DNA of 64,000 nt from Cupriavidus necator (GTDB lineage: Bacteria; Pseudomonadota; Gammaproteobacteria; Burkholderiales; Burkholderiaceae). The stretch is taken from positions 496,001-560,000 of the forward strand of contig NZ_SROX01000001.1 in the NCBI RefSeq assembly GCF_013141915.1, in the 5' to 3' direction. The notes under the pieces are model-generated. The model had not been told where the DNA came from, searched no databases, and saw nothing but the letters and a program-made list of their open reading frames with translations. A program made the position numbers and the translations under genes. Below, piece by piece: positions 9,101-17,379 of this stretch. The stretch's first letter is position 1. The number at the start of each line of letters is the position of its first letter.

Positions 9101-10207
9101 TCAGTACAGCACCACCGAGCGGATCGACTCGCCGCGCTTCATCAGGTCGAAACCGTCGTTGATGCGCTCCAGCGGCAGCGTGTGGGTGATCAGGTCGTCG
9201 ATATTGAGCTTGCCTTCCATGTACCAGTCGACAATCTTCGGCACGTCGGTGCGGCCGCGCGCGCCGCCGAAGGCGGAGCCCTTCCACTCGCGCCCCGTCA
9301 CCAGCTGGAACGGGCGCGTCGAGATCTCCGCGCCGGCCTCGGCCACGCCGATGATGATCGACTTGCCCCAGCCCTTGTGGCAGCACTCCAGCGCCTGGCG
9401 CATGACCTGCGTGTTGCCGATGCATTCGAACGAATAATCGGCGCCGCCGTCGGTCAGCTGGATGATGTGGTCGACCACGTTGCCGACATCCTTCGGGTTG
9501 ATGAAATGCGTCATGCCGAACTTGCGCGCCATCGCTTCGCGGCCCGGATTCAGGTCGACGCCGATGATCTTGTCGGCGCCCACCATCTTCGCCGCCTGAA
9601 TCACGTTCAGGCCGATGCCGCCCAGGCCGAACACGACCACGTTGGCGCCGGCCTCGACCTTGGCGGTGAACAGCACCGCGCCCACGCCGGTGGTGACGCC
9701 GCAGCCGATGTAGCAGACCTTGTCGAACGGCGCGTCGGGGCGGATCTTCGCCAGCGCGATCTCCGGCACCACGATGTGGTTGGCGAAGGTCGAGGTGCCC
9801 ATGTAGTGGAAGATCGGCTTGCCGTCGATCGAGAAACGCGAGGTGCCGTCCGGCATCAGGCCCTTGCCCTGCGTGGCGCGGATGGCCTGGCACAGGTTGG
9901 TCTTGCGCGACAGGCAGAACTTGCACTGGCGGCATTCCGGCGTGTACAGGGGAATGACATGGTCTCCTGGCTTGAGCGAGGTCACGCCCGGGCCGACGTC
10001 GGTGACGATGCCCGCGCCCTCGTGACCCAGGATCGCCGGGAAGATGCCTTCCGGGTCGGCGCCGGACAGTGTGTAGTAGTCGGTATGGCAGATGCCGGTG
10101 GCTTTCACTTCCACCAGCACTTCGCCGGCGCGCGGGCCGTCCAGGTCCACGTCTTCGATGGTCAGCGGGGCGCCGGCTTTCCAGGCGATGGCGGCTTTGG
10201 TCTTCAT
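9101..10207 (-). CDS. S-(hydroxymethyl)glutathione dehydrogenase / class III alcohol dehydrogenase
   Basis: 368 residues from the ATG at 10207 ([12 protein letters not shown]). The frame is open further upstream but without homology. Catalytic zinc ligands lie in [11 protein letters not shown] and GHEGAGIV, the structural zinc Cys cluster in [15 protein letters not shown], and the NAD-binding motif is [11 protein letters not shown]. It oxidises S-hydroxymethylglutathione, formed from formaldehyde and glutathione, to S-formylglutathione. Co-transcribed with fghA. Often named frmA or adhC; I leave the symbol open. Confidence 0.95.
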   Translation of the reverse strand: MKTKAAIAWKAGAPLTIEDVDLDGPRAGEVLVEVKATGICHTDYYTLSGADPEGIFPAILGHEGAGIVTDVGPGVTSLKPGDHVIPLYTPECRQCKFCLSRKTNLCQAIRATQGKGLMPDGTSRFSIDGKPIFHYMGTSTFANHIVVPEIALAKIRPDAPFDKVCYIGCGVTTGVGAVLFTAKVEAGANVVVFGLGGIGLNVIQAAKMVGADKIIGVDLNPGREAMARKFGMTHFINPKDVGNVVDHIIQLTDGGADYSFECIGNTQVMRQALECCHKGWGKSIIIGVAEAGAEISTRPFQLVTGREWKGSAFGGARGRTDVPKIVDWYMEGKLNIDDLITHTLPLERINDGFDLMKRGESIRSVVLY

Positions 10208-10359
10208 GGGGAGGTCCTCCGGGATCAGGAATATGGGGGTGGCTGGCGGGTGGCGCGGCGTAGCACGGCGCGCAAGGCGGCAAGCCCGGTCCGAGGACAT
10301 GACTATACGATCTTCCAGCGCTAACAGGCCAGTTTTGGCCGATCAGCGGTCAGCGAATC

Positions 10360-10379
10360 CCGCCGGCCAAGGCCGGCGG
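10360..10379 (-). terminator. Hairpin after glpP, possible terminator
   Basis: Perfect inverted repeat CCGCCGGCC-AA-GGCCGGCGG just downstream of the glpP stop at 10385. It has no T-run, so it may be a Rho-dependent or transcript-end stabilising hairpin rather than a classical terminator. Confidence 0.4.
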
Positions 10380-10384
10380 TGGCC

Positions 10385-10969
10385 TTACGGCTTGAGCGCT
10401 TTCGCGTCCAGGCTCCAGAGCTTGCGGTCGCTGGTGGAGACCGCGACGGCGCCATGTGCAAGCGCGCCACGGATATCCTCGCGGTTGCAGACAAAGCCCG
10501 AGGTGACGATTGGCGGGAGCGCGTTGCGGTCGGCTTGCGGCAGGTGCGACAGCATGGGTGCCGGCATCAGCTGCACCAGGTTAGGGTCGCTCTGCTCGAG
10601 CGCCTTGACGCTGCGCGGCCAGGTGGAGCGGTCGGTAACAAAGACCTTCTGCATCGTCACCATGCCCGCGCGGTTGGCGCGCTGGATGGTCGCCACGCGT
10701 GTGGAGACCAGGCTCGTCACCCCGATGTCGGCCAGGTAGTCCACTCCGCCCTTATCCTGCGACAGGCCTTCGCAGCTGTCGATATTGACGATGACATACT
10801 TGCTGGCGCTGGTCAGCGTGGCGATGACCGGCTGCAGCTTGCGCAACTCGACATTGGCGACGATGCAGACTTCGGCGACGCTTTCGATGATCGCGTCGAT
10901 CTGGTCGACACCATAAAGCGTGCCGATGACGGGATGTCGCGCCAGGCGCGCACCGAGGGACCTGTCCAT
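10385..10969 (-). CDS. glpP: GlpP-type glycerol-3-phosphate-responsive RNA-binding regulator
   Basis: 194 residues. The GlpP family pattern is clear: a TIM-barrel-like protein with HPVIGTLY near the start, VNIDSCEGLSQDKGGVDYL, GVTSLVSTR, and the C-terminal PPIVTSGFVCNREDIRGALAHGA segments. In Bacillus subtilis, GlpP binds the leader of glpD mRNA in the presence of glycerol-3-phosphate, preventing termination and stabilising the message. Here it is the last gene of a five-gene glycerol operon, 6 bases after the flavoprotein gene. Its target may be the hairpin in the operon leader (17282-17308). This kind of control is best known in Firmicutes. Confidence 0.88.
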   Translation of the reverse strand: MDRSLGARLARHPVIGTLYGVDQIDAIIESVAEVCIVANVELRKLQPVIATLTSASKYVIVNIDSCEGLSQDKGGVDYLADIGVTSLVSTRVATIQRANRAGMVTMQKVFVTDRSTWPRSVKALEQSDPNLVQLMPAPMLSHLPQADRNALPPIVTSGFVCNREDIRGALAHGAVAVSTSDRKLWSLDAKALKP

Positions 10970-10975
10970 GCGGGA

Positions 10976-12526
10976 TTACTTCGGTTCGTTGGCGAGCCGG
11001 TCACCGAGGCCCAGCTTGCCGGGGTTCAGCAGATGCTGCGGATCGAGCGCCTGCTTGACTGCCGTCAGCAGCGGGAAGGCCGTGTCCAGCGACGCCGCCA
11101 TGTATGGCGCGCGCAGCAGCCCGATGCCGTGGTGGTGGCTCAGTGCTGCATTGTATTGGATCAGCACTGCGTTGGCCGCATCCCATGCCTGGCGATACCA
11201 TTGCTGGCGATCCTCCACCGCCACCTCGCCGCGCAAGGAAAAATACAGGCAGGCGCCGTCCACGTAGGCATGCGACTGGTGCGCGGAGCCGGCAAGGGTA
11301 CCCGGCACGGCGTTGATCGCCTTGACCACGTCGGCGTAGATTGCCGCCAGGTCGCGCCAGGGCCCCGACATTTCCAGCGTATCGGCGACAAAACCCGGGC
11401 CGCGCTTGAAGCCTTCGGCGCTCTTGCCGGTCAGGTAGCGCGTGTCTAGCCAGCGCTCGAAGATCGCCGCGCTGTCGAGCTGGTCCCCAAGTCCCGCGCA
11501 CACGCGCTCGCTGATCGTCATCACGGCATCGACCATCTCGCGCGCCCCCTCGTCGGCCACCAGCAGCACATTGGTGTCGGGCAGCCCGAACTGCACCCCG
11601 CTCTCCAGCGCATCGTAGAGGCGCAGCGCGGCCGGTTTGGCGCCGCGCTGCATGATCTCGCGGCAGGCGTCGAGGCCAATGGCAAAGCTCTTGAAGCCGT
11701 AGGCGATGGCGCGCCCGTAGTCGGGCAGGCGATGCAGCTTCAGGCGCACGCGCACGATCACGCCGAGCATGCCTTCGGAGCCGATGAACAGCTGCTGCAG
11801 GTCCGGCCCCAGCGCCGCGCGCGCGTAGCCGCCCACGGTGACCAGGGTGCCGTCGGCCAGCACCACGTCCATGCCGAACACCATGTCCTCGATCTTGCCG
11901 TAGCGCGTGGACAGCTGGCCGGCGCCGCGGCAGGCCACCCATCCGCCCACCGTGCTGATCGCGTACGAAGACGGCCAGTGGCCCATCGTCATGCCGAATT
12001 CGCGCTGCACGGTCTGTTCGAAGATATCGCCGAACATGCCGGCTTCGACCTCGACGATCTGGCTGGCCTGGTCGAACCCGACCAGCCGATTGAGCGCGCA
12101 CACGTCTAGCACGATGCCGCCGCGCACGGGCAGGGCGGCACCGGTGACGTTGCTGCGCCCGGCCGACACGGTGACCGGAATGGCGCCGTTGCTGGCGATG
12201 CGCATGACGGCCTGGACTTGTTCCACAGTGGAGACGCGCACGATGACAGCGCGGGGCGTGGCCGGCTTGCCGGCGGTCTCCGTGATCATGGAACCGGCCC
12301 ACCAGTCGCGGGTCCATGCCACCACATTGGCCGTATCGGTCAGCACTTCGTCGGCCACCTTGCGCAGGGCCGCGACATCGGCCGCACCGACGGCGATGGG
12401 GTCGCGCTGCAGGCCCGGCGCATCCGGGGTGTCATGGAGGTTCGCCGCATAGCCGGGCGGGGTGTGGGCGCCGATGACGTAGTTGCCGCGGTTGTAGCCG
12501 CGCTTGATGGCTTCCTTGCTGATCAT
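10976..12526 (-). CDS. FAD-binding oxidoreductase, alkyl-DHAP synthase/glycolate oxidase-like
   Basis: 516 residues of the VAO/PCMH flavoprotein superfamily. The FAD-binding domain (about residues 90-270) includes VTVSAGRSNVTGAALPV and GQLSTRYGKIEDMV. The C-terminal half resembles the FAD-oxidase C domain (AALSHHHGIGLLR, then HLLNPGKLG at the end). The HHHGIG stretch resembles the active-site His motif of alkyldihydroxyacetonephosphate synthases. The start overlaps the glpD stop (ATGA, 12523-12526). Its place in a glycerol operon suggests a 3-carbon phosphate or ether-lipid-derived substrate, which is inference only. D-lactate or glycolate oxidation are alternatives. Confidence 0.85.
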   Translation of the reverse strand: MISKEAIKRGYNRGNYVIGAHTPPGYAANLHDTPDAPGLQRDPIAVGAADVAALRKVADEVLTDTANVVAWTRDWWAGSMITETAGKPATPRAVIVRVSTVEQVQAVMRIASNGAIPVTVSAGRSNVTGAALPVRGGIVLDVCALNRLVGFDQASQIVEVEAGMFGDIFEQTVQREFGMTMGHWPSSYAISTVGGWVACRGAGQLSTRYGKIEDMVFGMDVVLADGTLVTVGGYARAALGPDLQQLFIGSEGMLGVIVRVRLKLHRLPDYGRAIAYGFKSFAIGLDACREIMQRGAKPAALRLYDALESGVQFGLPDTNVLLVADEGAREMVDAVMTISERVCAGLGDQLDSAAIFERWLDTRYLTGKSAEGFKRGPGFVADTLEMSGPWRDLAAIYADVVKAINAVPGTLAGSAHQSHAYVDGACLYFSLRGEVAVEDRQQWYRQAWDAANAVLIQYNAALSHHHGIGLLRAPYMAASLDTAFPLLTAVKQALDPQHLLNPGKLGLGDRLANEPK

Positions 12527-14202
12527 GCTGGGTCTCCCATGAGGACGGATTTTTCGACGGCGACGGCCGCCAGGTATTCGCTGACCTGCCGCGCCACCGC
12601 GGCTTCGGCCAGGCCGAGTTCAGCCTTGAGAATCTGGCCCACCCGTGGCGCGGCGCGGGCCGAGGCATCGCGCGCCATCAGGCGCGCGCGGATGCGCCGT
12701 GACAAGACGTCATCGACCGTGCCGGCCAGTTCGTGGCGCACGGCATAGACGATCTCGGCTTCGGTGTAGGGCAGACCCTCGACAATGGGCCGCGCCAGGG
12801 CGGGATCCGCCTGCAGGATGTCGCTGACGAAGCGGGCTTCGGTGCCGTAGCGCTCGCCCAGGTGCGCGGCCATGCCGCCTGAGGCGACGATGGCCTGCGG
12901 GTCATAGCCGGCCGCGCCGAGCAGATAGGCCGACCGGGTCACGCACTTGCCGCGCTTGCCGATGACCTGCTGCGCGGCATCGATGGTTTGCTCGGCCATG
13001 TGGCGCGCGGTCGTGAGCTTGCCGCCGACAATGGTCACCAGCCCGTCGTGCGCGATATGAATCTCATGGTTGCGGCGGATCTCCAGCGTCTTGCCGCCGG
13101 GCGGGGCCACCAGCGGACGGCACCCCGCGATGCTGCCGACCACGTCCTGCGCGGAGAGGTCGACCTTCAGCGCCGAGCGCGCACCTTCGAGCAAAAAATC
13201 GAGTTCCTGACGGGTGCACAGCACGTTGTCGAGATCGCCGTCATAGTCTTCGTCGGTGGTGCCGAGGTAGGACACGTTGCCCCACCGCGTGATGGTCGCG
13301 CGCCGGCTGCGGCCCGGCACCGGGATCGTCACGGTGCAGTCATTGCGGATCTTCAGCCATGGGATGGCAACGTGGACCCCTTTGGCCGGGCGGATGTGCA
13401 GCGTCTTGTCCTCGCCCGGCTTGCGGCCGGTCCAGTCGCGCAGCCACACACCGGTGGCCATCACGACCGCGCCGGCGCGCACGCGGACTTCGCGTTCGCC
13501 GGCGTGGACGATGGCGCCATCGACCTTGCCGTGTCCGTCGCGCGTGATGGCGGTGACGGTGGCATGGTTGAGCACGGCCGCGCCGTGGAATGCCGCGGTC
13601 CGCGCAAGGTTCAGGGTCAGGCGGGCATCGTCAACGCGCGCATCGAAATACAGATAGCCGCCGGTCAGGTGTTCCTCGTTGAAGGTGGGGCAGTGGGACA
13701 GCACCTCGGCCTTGGTCAGCTTCTGGTGCAGGATGCCCTCGCGCCATCCGCCGGCCAGGTCGTAGGTCCACAGCAGGCTGCCGAAGGCCTTGGCCAGGCG
13801 CTTGTCGAAGACGCCGTCGCGCTCCATCACCGGGAACAGGAACGGCAGCCGCTGCACCAGGTGGCGCGCATTGCGGCGCAGGCGCTGGCGCTCCAGCAGC
13901 GAATGGCGCACCAGGCCGAGGTTGCCCTGTTCGATATAGCGCAAGCCGCCGTGCACCATCTTCGACGACTTGGACGAGGTCCCCGCGGCGAAGTCGTTCT
14001 TCTCGACCAGCGCCACGCGGTAGCCGCGCAGGCTGGCATCGAGCGCGGCGTAGGCGCCGGTGACGCCGCCCCCGACCACCAGGATGTCGAAGGCATCGGC
14101 CTCCAGGCGGTCGAGCTGGTCTGCGTGCACCAGCCGCAAAGGCTCCGTGCCGGTCAAGGCGGCACGCTCGCGGTTCGCGCTGCGGGAGGGGAAAATCACC
14201 AT
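12523..14202 (-). CDS. glpD: Aerobic glycerol-3-phosphate dehydrogenase
   Basis: 559 residues from the ATG at 14202, which has a GGAGC ribosome binding site about 9 bases before it. The frame opens further upstream inside glpK without homology. N-terminal FAD motif DILVVGGGVTGAYAALDA, then the GlpD signatures GTSSKSSKMVHGGLRYIEQG and GSIAGCRPLV. It oxidises glycerol-3-phosphate to DHAP at the membrane and passes electrons to quinone. It follows glpK by 16 bases. Confidence 0.95.
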   Translation of the reverse strand: MVIFPSRSANRERAALTGTEPLRLVHADQLDRLEADAFDILVVGGGVTGAYAALDASLRGYRVALVEKNDFAAGTSSKSSKMVHGGLRYIEQGNLGLVRHSLLERQRLRRNARHLVQRLPFLFPVMERDGVFDKRLAKAFGSLLWTYDLAGGWREGILHQKLTKAEVLSHCPTFNEEHLTGGYLYFDARVDDARLTLNLARTAAFHGAAVLNHATVTAITRDGHGKVDGAIVHAGEREVRVRAGAVVMATGVWLRDWTGRKPGEDKTLHIRPAKGVHVAIPWLKIRNDCTVTIPVPGRSRRATITRWGNVSYLGTTDEDYDGDLDNVLCTRQELDFLLEGARSALKVDLSAQDVVGSIAGCRPLVAPPGGKTLEIRRNHEIHIAHDGLVTIVGGKLTTARHMAEQTIDAAQQVIGKRGKCVTRSAYLLGAAGYDPQAIVASGGMAAHLGERYGTEARFVSDILQADPALARPIVEGLPYTEAEIVYAVRHELAGTVDDVLSRRIRARLMARDASARAAPRVGQILKAELGLAEAAVARQVSEYLAAVAVEKSVLMGDPA

Positions 14203-14218
14203 CTTGGGTTGCTCCGGG

Positions 14219-15769
14219 TTAATGGGCCTGACGGCATTCGTCGTCCTGACGGGCGGCGCGCGCGTCGGCATGGTCGAGTTCGGACGCCACGCGCGCATGC
14301 CAGAGCGCACGCCGCTCGGCACGCTGAGCCGAGTCGAGCGTTGGCTCGAACACTGCGTCGGGTATCGTGGTCGCGCGCGCCTGCTGCATGGAGTCCCACA
14401 GCAGGCCGGAAGCGCCGGCAAGGTAGGCGATGCCGCGCAGGCTGGCACGGTCGCTCTCTTTCATGCGGTGGACGGGAACACCGCTGAGATCGGCCTGCAT
14501 CTGCAGCAGCGCGTCGCTGCCGGACAGCCCGCCGCCCACCACCAGCGCCGACACCGGCACGCCTGCAATGTCCTGGTTCGCCTCGATGCATGAGGCTACG
14601 GAATGGGCAATGCCTTCCAGGATGCCAAAGGCCATCTCCGCGCGCGTTGTTGCCAGCGAGATGCCAGCCAGTGCCGCGCGCGCCTCGGGCTGCATGCGCG
14701 GCACGCGCAGGCCCGTCAGCGCCGGAATAAAGGTCACGCCCCGCGCCGACGTCACCGTGGCCGCCAGCGCGCTGATCTGCCTGGCGTTGTCGAACCAGCC
14801 GAGCTTGTCGCAGACCCAGTTGAGCGCCGAGCCGGTGGTGGCGACAAAGGTCTCGACCGAGAAGTGCGAGACGCCGTGGTGGCGGCGCGCGGTCATGGTC
14901 AGGGTGCTGTCCGACCTGCCGCTGCGCGCGGGAAGCTGCGGGCCGACTACCAGGTCGACGAAACTGCCGGTGCCATGCAGGCACATCGCCTGCCCGGCAT
15001 CGAGGCATCCGAGGCCGATGGCGCCGGCGAGCTGGTCGCCGGCGCAAGCCAGGATCGGCACGTCGATGCCGAGCACGTCGGGCCGGGTGCGGCCGAAGTC
15101 GTCCGCATCCTGGCGCAGCTCGGGCAGCAGTTCCCGTGGGAAGCCGAGCGCATCGATCCAGTCGAGCCGGTAGCGATGCCCGGTCAGCATGTAGGCATTG
15201 CAGGAGGTCGCGTTGGTCGGCGTGGTAAGGCACGCGCGCGCCGTCGACAGGTGCCACAGCAGCCAGGTGTCGATGGTGCCGAAGGCGAGCCTGCGCGCGC
15301 GCAAGGCTTCGGCCACCGCCGGTGTGTCGCGCAGGTGCCGTGCGGCCCACAGGTACGGCGAGCGCACACCGACCGGGCGGCCGACGGTGTCGCGCAGGGT
15401 GGCGTCCCATGCCGGCGCAAGCTGGTCTAGTTCGGCCGCATAGCGTGTGTCCTGCCACACCATGGCGGGGACCAATGCGCGCCCGGTGGCGGTGTCCCAC
15501 AGCACCGCGGTGGCGCGCTGTGTGGCGACGGCGAGGGCGACCACGTTCAGGTTTTCATTAGCCGCCTGTGCCAGCGTGGCGCGGCAAACCGCCAGCGTGC
15601 GCGCGAGCAGCGCGTCGGCGTCCTGCTCCACCACTCCGGGGCAAGGACTGTGGATCTCCAGCGCGGCGTAGTGCAGGCATTTCACGTGGCCGTCGGCAGC
15701 CACCACCGCGGCGCGCGTGCCCGAGGTGCCTTCATCGATCGCAAGGATGACGTTGCTGCGCTGGGTCAT
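14219..15769 (-). CDS. glpK: Glycerol kinase (FGGY family)
   Basis: 516 residues. ATP-binding start AIDEGTSGTRAAVV, substrate-region VWQDTR, LHGTGSFVDLV, and the FGGY signature region VVGGGLSGSDALLQMQADL. The start codon overlaps the end of the transporter gene (ATGA, 15766-15769). With glpD it makes the glycerol to DHAP route. The sequence departs from classical GlpK in several places (for instance GTGSF where many have GTGCF), so another polyol substrate is conceivable, but the operon favours glycerol. Confidence 0.88.
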   Translation of the reverse strand: MTQRSNVILAIDEGTSGTRAAVVAADGHVKCLHYAALEIHSPCPGVVEQDADALLARTLAVCRATLAQAANENLNVVALAVATQRATAVLWDTATGRALVPAMVWQDTRYAAELDQLAPAWDATLRDTVGRPVGVRSPYLWAARHLRDTPAVAEALRARRLAFGTIDTWLLWHLSTARACLTTPTNATSCNAYMLTGHRYRLDWIDALGFPRELLPELRQDADDFGRTRPDVLGIDVPILACAGDQLAGAIGLGCLDAGQAMCLHGTGSFVDLVVGPQLPARSGRSDSTLTMTARRHHGVSHFSVETFVATTGSALNWVCDKLGWFDNARQISALAATVTSARGVTFIPALTGLRVPRMQPEARAALAGISLATTRAEMAFGILEGIAHSVASCIEANQDIAGVPVSALVVGGGLSGSDALLQMQADLSGVPVHRMKESDRASLRGIAYLAGASGLLWDSMQQARATTIPDAVFEPTLDSAQRAERRALWHARVASELDHADARAARQDDECRQAH

Positions 15770-17229
15770 GGCCGGGCCTTTTCGATCACGGGTTGCATAA
15801 AGCCCGACGCGTCCGCCGCGTCGCCCTTGAACTGCGGCGCATCGGCTTCGTTATCGGGATGGATTGCAGTGCGAGTCGGGTCCCAGCGGATCGAAAAGCA
15901 GACCACGCTCGCCAGCAGCGGCACCACCGAAAGGATCAGGAAGGTGGTCTCCAACCCGTATTGCGCGCGGAACAGCGGGAACACCAGCAAGCCCAGTGCG
16001 GCGCCGATGGCACCGAGCGCGCCGATGACGCCGTTGGCCCCGGCGCGCAGTTCGCTGCGGAATGACAGGGACGACAAGCTCTTGCCATTCGCGCCGGGGC
16101 CGGCAGAGTGGAACAGGATGAACAGCGACGGCACCACCACGGCAATCCACATCGGCATCTTGCCGTTGAACAGGCCGAGTATCAGCAGCATGGCGAACAC
16201 CGCCGCGAAGCCGAACGCCGAAGCGCGGCGCAGGCCCAGCGTGCGGCCGACCAGCGGCGACAGGAAGCCACCGACAATGCCGCATACGTTGAACACCAGC
16301 GCGCCGATGGTCGCGTAGACAAAATCCTTGCCAAACAGCGCCGCGCTGATCAGCGGCAGGTACCAGCCGATCGCGAAGTACTGGATCGACTGCCCGATCT
16401 GCACGGTGGCCGCGAGCATGGTGCGCGGCAGGTAGATGCCGCGAAAGATCAGCAGCACGTTGGCCAGGCCGCGCCGCGCCTGGTTGAGCACGGGGATCCG
16501 CTCCGCGGCCGGGGCGGCAATGAACGTTCGCCCATAGATGCGCGTCATGGCGCTGGCGGCGGCCTCGAGCCGTTCCTTGCGTGCCAGCCAGGTCGGGCTT
16601 TCCACCAGGAACAGGCCTTGCAGCAGCAGGATGGCCACGCCAAAAACCGCCGTGGCGGCCACCGAGTAGCGCCAGATCGTATCGCCGACGTCCCACGAGT
16701 AGAACAGCAGCGCCAGCAGCAGGTTGGCGCAGACGGCCGTGTACCACATGCCTTGCCACGTGTTCAGCCGGCTCTTGAGCTTCACCGGCGTGAACTCCGC
16801 CAGCACGGCCATGGCGATGGCGAAGTCGATCCCGTAGGCCGCGCCAACAAAGAAGCGCCCGGCCAGGATCACCTCGAATCCGGGCGCCAACACGACCAGC
16901 ACCGCGCCGACTACCGCGAGCACCTTGGCCAGAATCAGCGGCCGGACACGGCCCCAGCGATCGGCCATCCAACCGCCGATCGGATTGAAGGCAATGGCCA
17001 CCCACGATGCGAACGACGTCAGCAGCGCAACCTTGGCGGGCACGAGCTGGAGGTCGCGCGTCATCGGCCCGAGGCCGGCGCTAAGCGCCGAATTGGAAAA
17101 CGCGTCGAGGAACAGTCCGCCCAGGGCGAGCCACCAGATGGCAGCGGCCCTGCCGCGTATGCCAGGGCAGGAATCTATGTAGGCAATGACATCATCGATG
17201 CCACGAAGCTTGATCGCAGAAGGTTGCAC
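15766..17229 (-). CDS. MFS transporter of the glycerol operon
   Basis: 487 residues with about 12 hydrophobic segments. The MFS loop motif between helices 2 and 3 reads GGWMADRWGRVRP, and FFVGAAYGIDFAIAM and ESPTWLARKERL give a sugar-porter-like look. The start is a GTG at 17229 with a strong AGGAGACC ribosome binding site at 17233-17240. First gene of the glp operon, so it should import glycerol, a glycerol phosphodiester or a related compound. No GlpF aquaporin gene is present. Substrate is inference. Confidence 0.85.
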   Translation of the reverse strand: MQPSAIKLRGIDDVIAYIDSCPGIRGRAAAIWWLALGGLFLDAFSNSALSAGLGPMTRDLQLVPAKVALLTSFASWVAIAFNPIGGWMADRWGRVRPLILAKVLAVVGAVLVVLAPGFEVILAGRFFVGAAYGIDFAIAMAVLAEFTPVKLKSRLNTWQGMWYTAVCANLLLALLFYSWDVGDTIWRYSVAATAVFGVAILLLQGLFLVESPTWLARKERLEAAASAMTRIYGRTFIAAPAAERIPVLNQARRGLANVLLIFRGIYLPRTMLAATVQIGQSIQYFAIGWYLPLISAALFGKDFVYATIGALVFNVCGIVGGFLSPLVGRTLGLRRASAFGFAAVFAMLLILGLFNGKMPMWIAVVVPSLFILFHSAGPGANGKSLSSLSFRSELRAGANGVIGALGAIGAALGLLVFPLFRAQYGLETTFLILSVVPLLASVVCFSIRWDPTRTAIHPDNEADAPQFKGDAADASGFMQPVIEKARP

Positions 17230-17232
17230 GGC

Positions 17233-17308
17233 GGTCTCCTTTTACTTGTTCTGTAAGAGGCCGCAGCAACTGCAAGGCGCGAAGAGACCATCTTACAGAT
17301 GGTCTCTT
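17233..17308 (-). promoter_or_regulatory. glp leader hairpin with competing Shine-Dalgarno pairing
   Basis: In the transcript (minus strand) a perfect hairpin forms from AAGAGACCAUCU (17308-17297) and AGAUGGUCUCUU (17293-17282) with a GUA loop. The 3' arm end GGUCUCUU can instead pair with the ribosome binding site AGGAGACC (17240-17233), 8 base pairs with one G-U. The 5' arm therefore copies the ribosome binding site and competes with it. Hairpin formed would mean the site is free; hairpin open would mean the site is masked. It is a plausible target for GlpP, encoded at the end of the same operon. There is no T-run, so translational or stability control is more likely than antitermination. 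Confidence 0.55.
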
Positions 17309-17326
17309 ATCTAGATCTGCGGGGCC

Positions 17327-17355
17327 AATGTATGGCTTCGCAGGGACAGCGTCAA
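17327..17355 (-). promoter_or_regulatory. Sigma-70-type promoter of the glp operon
   Basis: On the minus strand TTGACG (17355-17350) and TACATT (17332-17327) are spaced by 17 bases. Transcription would start near 17320, about a dozen bases before the leader hairpin and roughly 90 bases before the GTG start of the transporter gene. Confidence 0.55.
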
Positions 17356-17379
17356 CCGGGAAAACCCTTGACCGGGGAG

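Noticed and set aside
8150-10324. 724-codon open frame on the plus strand
   Set aside because: Antisense shadow of fghA and the class III alcohol dehydrogenase gene.
10360-10379. GlpP target hairpin at the end of glpP
   Set aside because: It is downstream of the operon, not in the leader, and resembles a transcript-end hairpin.
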